From positions 1-18,523 of the forward strand of contig CALUWZ010000014.1 in NCBI GenBank assembly GCA_944324625.1: a stretch of DNA of 18,523 nucleotides. The letters run 5' to 3'. The notes under the pieces are model-generated. The model was not told where the DNA came from. It saw only the letters and a program-made list of their open reading frames with translations, and searched no databases. Both the position numbers and the translations under genes were made by a program. Below, piece after piece: positions 6,550-13,890 of this stretch; positions within the stretch are counted from its first letter, which is position 1, and the number at the start of each line of letters is the position of its first letter. Source of the stretch: an uncultured Mailhella sp. GTDB taxonomy: Bacteria; Desulfobacterota; Desulfovibrionia; Desulfovibrionales; Desulfovibrionaceae.

Positions 6550-7145
6550 TTATCGCAACCAAAAACAAAGGCAAATTGGCAGAGCTTGAAGCTCCCTTGA
6601 AAGAACTCGGTTTTGCGGTGGAAACCCTGCCGTCCGATTATCCGGAAATTGCCGAAAACGGCGCAAGCTTTGAGGAAAACGCGCTGATAAAAGCCCGTTT
6701 TGTGGCAAAGGATCTCAACTGCATTGCCATAGCCGACGACAGCGGCATAGCCGTGGACGCGCTCGGCGGAGAACCGGGCATTTATTCCGCCCGTTATGCC
6801 AATGATTATGTTCTTCTTGAGGGCGAAACCAAGGATGAGGCCAACAACAGGAAACTGCTGGAAAAAATGAAGGACGTGCCCGAAGAAAAACGCAGCTGCG
6901 CATTTCACTGTGCCATGGCTGTGGTTTTTCCCGACGGAAAGGAACTTGTCGCCCATAAAACTTGGGAGGGCAGACTGCTTTTTGCGGGACGGGGACAGAA
7001 CGGCTTTGGCTATGACCCCCTGTTTTTGGACGAAGAACTGAATATGACCGGTGCGGAAATGGAAAAAAGCGTCAAAATGCAGCGTTCCCACCGTGCCAAG
7101 GCTTTGGCCGCGGTCATTGAGGCCTTCCGCTCCCTGAAGAGATAG
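6537..7145 (+). CDS. rdgB: dITP/XTP pyrophosphatase RdgB (HAM1 family)
   Basis: Hydrolyses non-canonical purine triphosphates (dITP, ITP, XTP) to monophosphates, cleaning the nucleotide pool. The 202 residues match the usual 190-205. Visible are the substrate-binding TKNKGKLAEL (8-17), ENGASFEENALIKA (40-53), IADDSGIAVDALGGEPGIYSARYA (65-88) with Asp68 as the expected catalytic base, the specificity loop GFGYDPLF (156-163) and SHRAKAL (184-190). The ATG lies 13 nt inside the end of trkA in another frame, pointing to translational coupling; no strong ribosome site of its own is seen. The TAG is three bases before murJ. Confidence 0.96.
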   Translation: MEKVVIATKNKGKLAELEAPLKELGFAVETLPSDYPEIAENGASFEENALIKARFVAKDLNCIAIADDSGIAVDALGGEPGIYSARYANDYVLLEGETKDEANNRKLLEKMKDVPEEKRSCAFHCAMAVVFPDGKELVAHKTWEGRLLFAGRGQNGFGYDPLFLDEELNMTGAEMEKSVKMQRSHRAKALAAVIEAFRSLKR

Positions 7146-7148
7146 CGA

Positions 7149-8735
7149 ATGTCTTTTTTTTCCAAAATAAACGGCCGTCAGCAGATGGGCATTGCCGCCC
7201 TCATTATGGGGTTCAGCGTGCTTTTGTCCCGTTTTATGGGGCTTTTTCGGGATAAGGTTATTTCTTGGCAGTTCGGTGCGGGCGGCGAAACGGATTTGTA
7301 TTTTTCCGCCTTTGTTCTGCCTGATTTTTTGAATTACCTTTTGGCAGGCGGCTATGTTTCCATTACCCTTATTCCGCTTCTTGCAAAGCTTATGGAAGAA
7401 GACGAGCAGAGCGCATGGAAATTTTTCAGTTCCGTGCTGCTGTGGGCGGCAGGCTCTGTTCTGCTTTTGTCTGCCGTGCTGTGGATTTTTGCTCCGCAGC
7501 TGGTGCCGTATCTTGCGCCGGGTTTTGATGCAGGCCAGCTTGCACGGCTTACGGAATTTCTGCGCATTATTTTGCCTGCGCAGGTCTGTTTTTTGCCGGG
7601 AGCCTGCTTTACGGCAATTTTGTATATCCGCAGGCAGTTTGCCGTACCTGCCCTTGTGCCGCTTATTTACAACGGCATGATTTTGGCCTGCGGCACGGCG
7701 TTTCCCTGTTTCGGCATTGCAGAAGGCATGGAAGGTTTTTGCTGGGGCGTGTTTTTCGGCGCATTTTTGGGCTCTCTGCTTTTGCCGTATCTTGCGGTGA
7801 AAAACGGAGGCCTGTCATTTTATTTTGTATGGAACCATGCATATTTAAAACGTTTTTTGTGGCTTGCCCTGCCCCTTATGCTCGGCCAGTCCGTTGTGGT
7901 GCTTGATGAGCAGTTTATCCGCATTTTCGGCAGCTTGGCAGGAACGGGGGAAGTCAGCCTGCTGAGCTATGCCAGACGCATTATGATGGTGCCCGTGGGC
8001 GTGGTTGCGCAGGCCGCAGGCGTGGCGTCGTTTCCGTTTTTGGCTCAGCTTTTTGCCAAAAATGACATGGAAAATTTCTGCGATACCCTGCATAAAGCCT
8101 TAAAAAATACCCTTGTCATTGTTTTGCCCGTAACCTTCGGTCTGATTGCTGCTGCCATGCCCGTGCTCGGTCTTATTTTTGAGGGCGGCCGCTTTGGCAT
8201 GGAAGAAACGGTTCTGGCTGCGCCTTATCTGCAGATTATGCTCTGCGCCGTACCGTTTTGGTGCATACAGCAGATTTTGGGACGGGCTTTTTATGCCATG
8301 GAAGATACCAAAACCCCTGCCGTCGCCGGCACTGTGATTACGCTGCTGCTGGTGCCCGTGTATTATTATGCTTCTCCTCGTTTCGGCGGTACGGCAGTAG
8401 CGTTTTTGACGGCTTTTTCCGTATTTTTGTATGCCCTTGTCATGCTTTGGGCAGGCCGCAGGCATTTTTATCCTGCCTATCAAGGAATGCTTTGTCTTTT
8501 TGGGAAAAACGTGTTATTGAACGTTATACCGTTTTGTATATGCTGTGCCGCAGGCAATTTTTTTGCCGCATCCCTGACGGGCAGAATGTCTTTGCTCGCC
8601 GTGCAGTTTGTGCAGATCTGCATGTGCGGTGCGGTGTATCTTGCGGTGTATTTTGTTTTGGCAAAATGCTTTATGCCTGAAAACATACGGCTTATTCTTT
8701 CACCTTTTTTACGCAGACTAAAAAAAGCAGGTTAA
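7149..8735 (+). CDS. murJ: Lipid II flippase MurJ (MviN)
   Basis: A polytopic inner-membrane protein of the MOP superfamily that moves the peptidoglycan precursor lipid II to the periplasmic side. The 528 residues are close to the usual 500-530, with about 14 hydrophobic segments. The N-terminal signature SRFMGLFRDKV (27-37) carries Arg28 and Arg34-Asp35, equivalent to the functional arginines and aspartate of E. coli MurJ helix 1. FVLPDFLNYLLAGG (55-68) follows as in the family. LSYARRIMMVPVGVVAQAAGVASFPFLA matches the conserved loop and helix that carries another important arginine. The start is three bases after rdgB, with GAAGAGA as a modest ribosome site. It is followed by ispH after one base. 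Confidence 0.95.
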   Translation: MSFFSKINGRQQMGIAALIMGFSVLLSRFMGLFRDKVISWQFGAGGETDLYFSAFVLPDFLNYLLAGGYVSITLIPLLAKLMEEDEQSAWKFFSSVLLWAAGSVLLLSAVLWIFAPQLVPYLAPGFDAGQLARLTEFLRIILPAQVCFLPGACFTAILYIRRQFAVPALVPLIYNGMILACGTAFPCFGIAEGMEGFCWGVFFGAFLGSLLLPYLAVKNGGLSFYFVWNHAYLKRFLWLALPLMLGQSVVVLDEQFIRIFGSLAGTGEVSLLSYARRIMMVPVGVVAQAAGVASFPFLAQLFAKNDMENFCDTLHKALKNTLVIVLPVTFGLIAAAMPVLGLIFEGGRFGMEETVLAAPYLQIMLCAVPFWCIQQILGRAFYAMEDTKTPAVAGTVITLLLVPVYYYASPRFGGTAVAFLTAFSVFLYALVMLWAGRRHFYPAYQGMLCLFGKNVLLNVIPFCICCAAGNFFAASLTGRMSLLAVQFVQICMCGAVYLAVYFVLAKCFMPENIRLILSPFLRRLKKAG

Positions 8736-8736
8736 T

Positions 8737-9654
8737 ATGGAAGTTATTCGTTCAGGACGTGCAGGCTTTTGCATGGGTGTGGCCCTTGCCCTTAAAAAAC
8801 TTGATGATTTGGTGGAAAAAGGCGGTCATGTGGGCACCTTCGGCCCCATTATCCACAATCCTTTTGTGTTGGAAGAATATGCCCAGAAAGGCGTGCGCTG
8901 TTTCGGTTCCGTGCAGGCGGTCAAAGAGGCTCTGGAGCCTTTTTATGCTTTTTCCGAAACCGTTGATGCCAAAGAAAGCCAAATGCGGCTGAATTTGCTG
9001 ATAAGGGCCCACGGCATACCGCACAGTACGGAACATTTTCTGCGCAGTTTGGTGCATGTCAGCCTTATGGATGCCACCTGTCCGCGGGTAAAAGAAGCGC
9101 AGAACTCCATTGCCCGCGCCACCCAGACCGAAGACGGCGAACCTGTGACCCTGCTTCTTTTCGGTGATGCCAATCATCCTGAAGTGGACGGCCTTGTTTC
9201 TTATGCCAAAGGAAAGTACATTATTTCGCCCGAGCCTGAAAAATTGGTGGAATATGCCAAAAAAAATCAGCATGAGCAAATGGTTCTCGCCGCCCAGACC
9301 ACACAGGACAGGCCGCTTTTTGACCGCATAAAGCAGGAGCTTTGCACCGTGCTTGATAAAAAACCCGTGATTTTGGAAACCATCTGCGACGCAACCAAAC
9401 TCCGTCAGGAAGAGGCTCTGACCATTGCCGAACAGGTGGATGCCATGGTTGTTGTGGGCGGAAAGGAAAGCGGAAACACAAAAAGACTGGCCGAATTGGT
9501 TTTTTCCAAAAATATCCCTACAGTTCTTGTGGAAAGTGCCGATGAATTAGTAAGAGAATTTTTTCAAAATGTTAAAAAAGTAGGCCTTACCGCAGGAGCT
9601 TCCACCCCAAAACGCTTGGTAGACGAAGCAGAACGGGTGCTCGGTTCTTGGTAG
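8737..9654 (+). CDS. ispH: 4-hydroxy-3-methylbut-2-enyl diphosphate reductase IspH (LytB)
   Basis: The last step of the MEP pathway: an iron-sulfur enzyme that reduces HMBPP to IPP and DMAPP. The 305 residues fit the family. The three cluster cysteines are Cys12 (GFCMGV), Cys115 (DATCP) and Cys217 (TICDAT). Substrate-site residues are seen as IHNP (His40), AHG (His92), NHPEVDG (His147 and the proton-donating Glu149), SGNTKRL (245-251) and GAST (287-290). The Cys12-Cys115 distance is about 19 residues longer than in E. coli IspH, an insertion around residues 55-85. The start follows murJ by one base, with AGCAGG as ribosome site. Isoprenoids from this step supply the undecaprenyl carrier of the MurJ substrate. 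Confidence 0.97.
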   Translation: MEVIRSGRAGFCMGVALALKKLDDLVEKGGHVGTFGPIIHNPFVLEEYAQKGVRCFGSVQAVKEALEPFYAFSETVDAKESQMRLNLLIRAHGIPHSTEHFLRSLVHVSLMDATCPRVKEAQNSIARATQTEDGEPVTLLLFGDANHPEVDGLVSYAKGKYIISPEPEKLVEYAKKNQHEQMVLAAQTTQDRPLFDRIKQELCTVLDKKPVILETICDATKLRQEEALTIAEQVDAMVVVGGKESGNTKRLAELVFSKNIPTVLVESADELVREFFQNVKKVGLTAGASTPKRLVDEAERVLGSW

Positions 9655-9682
9655 AATTTGCTGTACGTTTTTAGGAGGAGTT

Positions 9683-10720
9683 ATGTCTCAAACCAATATT
9701 TTGCTTGAAGCAGGTACGAATGAGCTTGAGATTGTAGAGTTTTATATTGACGAACCTGTTCTTGACTATGATTCGGGAACTGCCAGTGCGCTGAAGCTTA
9801 TTCAGGAAGAGGGCAAAGATCCCATTTACCGCGGATATTACGGGGTTAACGTTGCCAAAGTCTTGGAAATCATTCAGCTTCCGCATGTTACGCCGCTGCC
9901 TGAACTGCAGAGTCCTTCCGTGCTTGGTGCTTTTAATCTGCGTTCACAGATCATACCTCTTGTGGATTTGAATATTTGGCTTGAAAAAGAAAATTTAAAA
10001 GACGCTAATCCGCCCAAAGTTGTTGTGACCGAATTCAACAATGTCACCACGGCGTTCAAAGTGTCCGGTGTAAACCGCATTCACCGCATAAGCTGGGAAG
10101 ACGTGGGGGCGCCGAATGCTTATATGTCTTTCTTCTCCAAGGGCTGCATTACGGGGGTTGTGCGTCTTGAAGACAGAATCATTTTTATTCTTGACCTTGA
10201 AAAAATCGTGACCGAGCTGAACCCCAATTTGGGTCTGCGCCTTGATACGGCCATTGACTGGAGCCAGACCAATAATTACCGCGCCATTGTCTGCGATGAC
10301 TCTTCCCTGATCCGCAGCATGCTGAAAACCCTTCTTCAGCAGGCCAATTTTGAAGTTGTGGACTATACCAACGGTCAGGAAGCTTGGGATGAACTTGCAA
10401 GGATTCGTTCGCTTGCCATTGAAGAGGGCAAAGATGTCAGCGATTATGTGCAGGTGCTTATTTCCGATATCGAAATGCCGCGCATGGACGGCCATACCCT
10501 TTGCAAAACCGTCAAGGAAGATCCCTATATGCGCAAAATTCCGGTTATTTTGTTCTCTTCCCTGATTACGGACAAACTCCGCCATAAAGGGGAATCCGTA
10601 GGTGCTGACGAACAGATTTCCAAACCGGGCGTAACCCAGCTTGCCCAGCGTGCCCATGAGCTCATCAAGCAGTATGCGGCAGGCTATGTCCCAGAAAAGA
10701 AAAAGGAAGAATCTAAATAA
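9683..10720 (+). CDS. cheV: Chemotaxis coupling protein CheV (CheW domain plus response receiver)
   Basis: Couples methyl-accepting receptors to the kinase CheA, with adaptation tuned by phosphorylation of its own receiver. In 345 residues, a CheW-like domain (about 10-180; LEIVEFYID, VAKVLEIIQLPHVTPLPE, VLGAFNLRSQIIPLVDL) precedes a receiver (about 199-335). The receiver has the acid pair Asp205-Asp206, phosphoacceptor Asp262 (SDIEMPRMDG), Ser292-Ser293 and Lys314 (SKPG). A charged insert before the phosphoacceptor (about 242-254) is usual for CheV. The start has the strongest ribosome site in the window, AGGAGGAG, two bases from the ATG. It follows ispH by 28 nt with no visible terminator, so it probably shares that transcript. 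No other chemotaxis gene is nearby. Confidence 0.95.
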   Translation: MSQTNILLEAGTNELEIVEFYIDEPVLDYDSGTASALKLIQEEGKDPIYRGYYGVNVAKVLEIIQLPHVTPLPELQSPSVLGAFNLRSQIIPLVDLNIWLEKENLKDANPPKVVVTEFNNVTTAFKVSGVNRIHRISWEDVGAPNAYMSFFSKGCITGVVRLEDRIIFILDLEKIVTELNPNLGLRLDTAIDWSQTNNYRAIVCDDSSLIRSMLKTLLQQANFEVVDYTNGQEAWDELARIRSLAIEEGKDVSDYVQVLISDIEMPRMDGHTLCKTVKEDPYMRKIPVILFSSLITDKLRHKGESVGADEQISKPGVTQLAQRAHELIKQYAAGYVPEKKKEESK

Positions 10721-10721
10721 T

Positions 10722-11198
10722 ATGAATATATTAGTGCTTGGTGTCGGCAATGTCCTATACCGTGATGAGGCTGTGGGCGTTAAAACCGTTTTGAAAATGC
10801 AGGAAGAATATGTTTTTCCCGAAAACGTCAGGCTTATGGACGGCGGAACCCTTGGCATGCAGCTTATGGACGAGCTGATGAATTCGGATTTGACCGTTAT
10901 TATTGATATCGTAAAGGGCGGACACGAACCCGGCACGCTTTACCGTCTTGAAGGGGAAGATCTGCGCAAAAGCATGAGTTTTTCCGACTCCCTGCACCAA
11001 ACCGATCTTGTGGATACGCTGATTTACTGCGATTTGGCAGGACACAGGCCCGACTGCGTTGTTATCGGCGTCGAGCCCGAGGACTGGAAATCCCTTGATT
11101 TGGAAATGAGTCCCAAAATAGCGGAAGCCATGCCCAGAATTATTCAAGAGGTATTGAAAGAATTGGAAAAGCACGGTGTTGCGTACAGCAAAAAATAA
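10722..11198 (+). CDS. hyaD: [NiFe] hydrogenase maturation endopeptidase (HyaD/HybD family)
   Basis: Removes the C-terminal tail of a [NiFe] hydrogenase large subunit once nickel is inserted. The 158 residues match the family. The start VLGVGNVLYRDEAVGV (5-20) carries Glu16, VIIDIVKGG (59-67) carries Asp62 and SLHQTDL carries His92. These align with the nickel-sensing Glu16, Asp62 and His93 of E. coli HybD. The reading frame is open upstream into cheV, but the start at 10722, one base after the cheV stop, is preferred because it gives the normal N-terminus; the nearest ribosome-like site, AAGGAAG, lies rather far upstream. No hydrogenase structural gene is in the window, which is less usual for this family. 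A terminator follows at once. Confidence 0.93.
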   Translation: MNILVLGVGNVLYRDEAVGVKTVLKMQEEYVFPENVRLMDGGTLGMQLMDELMNSDLTVIIDIVKGGHEPGTLYRLEGEDLRKSMSFSDSLHQTDLVDTLIYCDLAGHRPDCVVIGVEPEDWKSLDLEMSPKIAEAMPRIIQEVLKELEKHGVAYSKK

Positions 11199-11199
11199 T

Positions 11200-11223
11200 A
11201 AGGAGCTTCGGCTCCTTTTTTTT
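11200..11223 (+). terminator. Rho-independent terminator closing the waaA-to-hydrogenase-protease operon
   Basis: AAGGAGC (11200-11206), a TTCG tetraloop and GCTCCTT (11211-11217) form a 7-bp stem, followed by T to 11223. It starts two bases after the TAA. A nearly identical terminator lies at 13273-13301. Confidence 0.92.
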
Positions 11224-11255
11224 GTGCCTGCTGAAATAATTGGCAGAATGTTTTG
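11202..11255 (+). repeat. Direct repeat, left copy (terminator plus downstream tail)
   Basis: Bases 11202-11229 are identical to 13280-13307 (28 of 28). Homology continues in pieces: TTGGCAG at 11240-11246 matches 13313-13319, and AATGTTTTG at 11247-11255 matches 13329-13337. The shared tail beyond the hairpin argues for duplication rather than two similar terminators. The two copies are 2078 bp apart and bracket the two-gene module. Confidence 0.75.
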
Positions 11256-11451
11256 TGAAAATAATAATGTTTTTTTATTGTATTAATTCAAAATAAAAAA
11301 ATATGTTTTATCATATTGATTTTATGATTAAATAAAATTGTTTTACTTGTGCATGCCGAAGTGTATTAAAAGCAAAATATTAGAGTTTTAAAAAATAAAT
11401 AAAATTCAGTATGTTAAAAAAGGCGAGAATGGAAGGAACTTTGTGAATTTA
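11256..11451. other. AT-rich intergenic region before the DUF1097 gene
   Basis: Part of a gap of about 318 bases (11199-11516) without a gene. It is very AT-rich, with short dyads such as AATATG (11300-11305) / CATATT (11312-11317) and ATCAT (11310-11314) / ATGAT (11324-11328). No convincing ORF, tRNA or riboswitch was seen. It is the likely regulatory region for the promoter at 11452-11479. Confidence 0.6.
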
Positions 11452-11479
11452 TTGACAGGCAGTTTTTTTTGCGTATAAA
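11452..11479 (+). promoter_or_regulatory. Promoter of the DUF1097/binding-protein unit
   Basis: TTGACA (11452-11457, consensus) and TATAAA (11474-11479, 5/6) with a 16-bp spacer. It lies about 37 bases before the chosen start at 11517, so the pair has its own promoter, separate from the upstream operon. Confidence 0.7.
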
Positions 11480-11516
11480 TTTTATTATCCATAAATTCTT
11501 CCGTTGGAGGTGTGCC

Positions 11517-11951
11517 TTGAAATTTCATTTGATTTTGGCTGTGTTGACAGCAGTTTTTGCCTCTGTGGTTGCACAATATGCAGCTCCTTGGGGGTTGGTC
11601 GGCTGGGTTGTTTTTTTGTCTTGGGCAGGTTTTTTTGCCGCAGGAGCAGGCAAGGAGGGCTTTTTAAAAATTTTGGTCAGCTCTCTTGTCGGTTTGCTTG
11701 GCGGCTATGCAGTGATTGAACTTGCAGCTATGAGTACCATGTCCAATCCCATGCTTATTCCCGTTGCCGTTGTTATTTTTGTTTTTGTGGCGCTTGGTTC
11801 CTGCAAATGCTTTTTTGTTCCCGGCAGTTTTATAGGATGTGCCTCTTATTTAGGGGCAGGAGCATTGCCTTGGGAAACGTTTATTTCATTGGTTATGGGC
11901 TGTGTTTTGGGGTATGCGACCTATTTTGCCGCACAAAAAATATGTAGATAA
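11517..11951 (+). CDS. DUF1097-family inner-membrane protein (YcdZ-like)
   Basis: A 144-residue hydrophobic protein with about five or six membrane segments. It resembles E. coli YcdZ and other DUF1097 proteins, whose function is unknown: SWAGFFAAGAGKEGF in the first half, then FVPGSFIGCASYLGAG and SLVMGCVLGYATYF in the second. The start is taken as TTG at 11517, since TGGAGGTG lies just upstream at 11505-11512. The longer frame from another TTG at 11469 would begin inside the promoter. A GTG at 11512 is in a different frame. Ten bases separate it from the downstream periplasmic binding protein gene, so the two are likely co-expressed and could act together. Family assignment is from memory of the motif pattern. 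Confidence 0.75.
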   Translation: MKFHLILAVLTAVFASVVAQYAAPWGLVGWVVFLSWAGFFAAGAGKEGFLKILVSSLVGLLGGYAVIELAAMSTMSNPMLIPVAVVIFVFVALGSCKCFFVPGSFIGCASYLGAGALPWETFISLVMGCVLGYATYFAAQKICR

Positions 11952-11961
11952 AGGTATTGAT

Positions 11962-13254
11962 ATGTTAAAATATCTTATTATTGCATTGTCTTTTTTGGTG
12001 TGCACGTCGTCTGCTTTTGCCAAAACCTATCATTTGGGCGGTTTGTATACGCTTACTTATTCCAACGGGCTGTATGCAGACTGGGGCGATTATGAACGCA
12101 TTTCCGCTCAAATGGCCGTTGAGGATATCAATGACAGCGGCATGCTCGGTGAAGACAAACTGGCGCTTTTGGATGAAAATATTATTGACTATCACTGTGC
12201 GGAGCAGGGTTCAAAAGAACTTGGCGAAAAAATGTTTTCCCGCAAGGATATTATTGCTGTTCTGGGCATTGACTGTTCAGGGCCGGCTGAAACTTTTGCC
12301 AATGTGGCGGCAAAATATGAAATTCCTGCAATCTCCTGCGGTGCGGGGGCTGAACCGTTGGGAGACAGCGAACGTTTTCCGTATTTTGTGCGGGTCATGA
12401 GTCCGAGTTCTGTTTTTGAGCGGGTATTTTTTCCGATTATGAAAAAATACGGCTTCAATGATGTGGCGATTTTTCACACCACCGATATTTGGGGGTCAAG
12501 TGCAAAAGATGCACTCCTTATTGATGCTGCCGCATTGAATGTGAATGTGGCAGGCATTTACAGCTATGACAGAAATTCCAGCTTTGAAAAAGTTTATTAT
12601 TATCTGTCACAGGCTAAGGCAAAGGGTATTAAAGATTATTTCATTGTTATGCCCGTGCCGGATACCGCCATTGTTTTTCAGGCTGCCCGTGCTCTGAAAA
12701 TGACTAAGGGGTACCGTTTTTATTCTTCTGAAATTTTATCCCCAAACAATACGCAGGCTGCTTTGCTTGGTGCAATAGGCAATTTTGCTCCAAAGGCAAG
12801 TTTTCCCGATACGCCTGAACTGCATGATTATATCAAGCGCTTGTCCGAAAGGGTAGGAAAGCCTGTTTCTCCCGAAAGCAGTGCTTTTTTGTGGGGAATT
12901 TTGGGCTATGACAACGTAAGGATTGTGGCAGAAGCCATTGTTTTGGCAAAAAAAGACGGAGTGACCGATATTAACGGAAAAACCATTATGCCCTATCTCA
13001 AAAAAGCCGAGTATACGGGCCTTACGGGCAAGATAAACATTAAGGAAGGTACCAATAACAGGGAATCTATGGATATTGATATTATTAATCTGCACGGTTT
13101 TGTGGAAGATCAAAGTTATGTTTCCCGCTGGCTTTATGTTTTGCAAAATCCTGACGGTGTGCCTATTTTGTATGAAAAGGTCGGCAATGTAAGCAGTGAA
13201 GGCGTATTTACCTTTGATGAAAGCAAGGTTGTCTGGCCCGGGGATAAGGATTAG
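11962..13254 (+). CDS. Periplasmic ligand-binding protein, branched-chain amino-acid (LivJ) type
   Basis: A 430-residue type I periplasmic binding protein (Peripla_BP_6 / LivJ-like). A cleavable signal peptide (MLKYLIIALSFLVCTSSAFA, cut after residue 20) precedes the mature protein. The Cys14 context (LVC) does not fit a lipobox, so it should be soluble. Two-lobe features include AVEDINDSGMLG (52-63), VLGIDCSGPAETFANVAAKYEIPAISCGAG (100-129) and KKYGFNDVAIFHTTDIWG (161-178). The mature part holds three cysteines (79, 105, 126). The start at 11962 follows AAGG by about seven bases. No permease or ATPase of an ABC importer is adjacent; the only partner is the DUF1097 protein ten bases upstream. 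The ligand is unknown: amino acid, amide and aromatic ligands all occur in this family. Confidence 0.85.
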   Translation: MLKYLIIALSFLVCTSSAFAKTYHLGGLYTLTYSNGLYADWGDYERISAQMAVEDINDSGMLGEDKLALLDENIIDYHCAEQGSKELGEKMFSRKDIIAVLGIDCSGPAETFANVAAKYEIPAISCGAGAEPLGDSERFPYFVRVMSPSSVFERVFFPIMKKYGFNDVAIFHTTDIWGSSAKDALLIDAAALNVNVAGIYSYDRNSSFEKVYYYLSQAKAKGIKDYFIVMPVPDTAIVFQAARALKMTKGYRFYSSEILSPNNTQAALLGAIGNFAPKASFPDTPELHDYIKRLSERVGKPVSPESSAFLWGILGYDNVRIVAEAIVLAKKDGVTDINGKTIMPYLKKAEYTGLTGKINIKEGTNNRESMDIDIINLHGFVEDQSYVSRWLYVLQNPDGVPILYEKVGNVSSEGVFTFDESKVVWPGDKD

Positions 13255-13272
13255 TTCCGGAAAGGGAACAGC

Positions 13273-13301
13273 AAAAAAGGGAGCTTCGGCTCCTTTTTTT
13301 T
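13273..13301. terminator. Bidirectional terminator between the binding-protein gene and the dapF operon
   Basis: GGAGC, a TTCG loop (CGAA leftward) and GCTCC, flanked by six A residues (13273-13278) and eight T residues (13294-13301). It can end the rightward binding-protein transcript and, less directly, the leftward transcript ending at 13429. Confidence 0.9.
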
Positions 13302-13337
13302 GTGCCTTTTGTTTGGCAGGAAATGAAAAATGTTTTG
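13280..13337 (+). repeat. Direct repeat, right copy (terminator plus downstream tail)
   Basis: Identical over its first 28 bases to 11202-11229, then homologous in blocks with small insertions (13313-13319 and 13329-13337). It places related terminator DNA on both sides of the DUF1097/binding-protein pair. Confidence 0.75.
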
Positions 13338-13370
13338 AAAGTGCCATGCAAAATGTTCCGTAACCGCATG

Positions 13371-13400
13371 TGCGGCAGATAATGCCGAAATTCTGCGGCA
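13371..13400. other. Imperfect inverted repeat downstream of the acetyltransferase gene
   Basis: TGCGGCAGA (13371-13379) and TCTGCGGCA (13392-13400) pair with one G-G mismatch. An alternative inner stem is CGGCA / TGCCG. No T-run follows leftward, so it is not a standard terminator, but it may be part of the 3' end of the dapF-operon transcript. Confidence 0.35.
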
Positions 13401-13428
13401 AACGGATTTTTGATTTGGCAGGGGCGTT

Positions 13429-13887
13429 TTATCCCTTGAATTTTAAATGCAGAAGCGGAAAGTGGCTGCCGAGATCGTCGTATTCGCTGCGGGCAAACTG
13501 CTGAAAGCCCATTTTTTGATAAAAGGCGCGTGCGTCTTTATTTTCTTCGTTAACATCCACAAAGGCAATGTTGTAGGCTGAGAGGGCATGGGCGACAAAG
13601 GCTTTGCCGAGCCCTTTCTTCTGTGCCTTCGGGTGGATGAAGAGCATTTCCAGCTTATTGCCTTCTATGCCCATAAAACCGAGATATTCGCCTTCTTCGT
13701 TTTGGGCGGTCAGCAGAAAGGGAACGTTTTTCAGGGCGTCAAGCACAAGAGGATAGAGTTTTTTTCTGTCTTCGGCAGTCAGAAAATGGTGGGTGCTCTG
13801 CACGGACTGTTCCCAGACTTTGCCAAGTTCCTGTATCAGTTTTTTTGGCCGCATGTATTGGGCGGCAATGCAGTGCTGCGTTTCCAT
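13429..13887 (-). CDS. GNAT-family N-acetyltransferase, YjaB-like
   Basis: An acetyl-CoA-dependent acetyltransferase of 152 residues whose natural substrate is unknown. It closely resembles E. coli YjaB: WEQSVQSTHHFLTAEDR (25-41), GFMGIEG (70-76), LEMLFIHP (79-86), the acetyl-CoA loop QKKGLGKA (89-96), VNEENKDARAFYQKMGF (112-128) and RSEYDDLG..FPLLHL (133-148). The ATG at 13887 is three bases after the stop of the kinase gene and has no clear ribosome site, so coupled translation is likely. An internal Met at residue 12 is an alternative start. It is the last gene of the leftward dapF operon. Confidence 0.88.
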   Translation of the reverse strand: METQHCIAAQYMRPKKLIQELGKVWEQSVQSTHHFLTAEDRKKLYPLVLDALKNVPFLLTAQNEEGEYLGFMGIEGNKLEMLFIHPKAQKKGLGKAFVAHALSAYNIAFVDVNEENKDARAFYQKMGFQQFARSEYDDLGSHFPLLHLKFKG

Positions 13888-13890
13888 ATA

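Noticed and set aside
9995..10936. Minus-strand reading frame of 313 codons across cheV and the hydrogenase protease
   Set aside because: It covers the motif-bearing parts of both plus-strand genes and has no family features.
11317..11331. FNR/CRP-like site in the DUF1097 upstream region
   Set aside because: TTGATTTTATGATTAA resembles half of an FNR box, but the second half does not read ATCAA; chance is likely in DNA this AT-rich.
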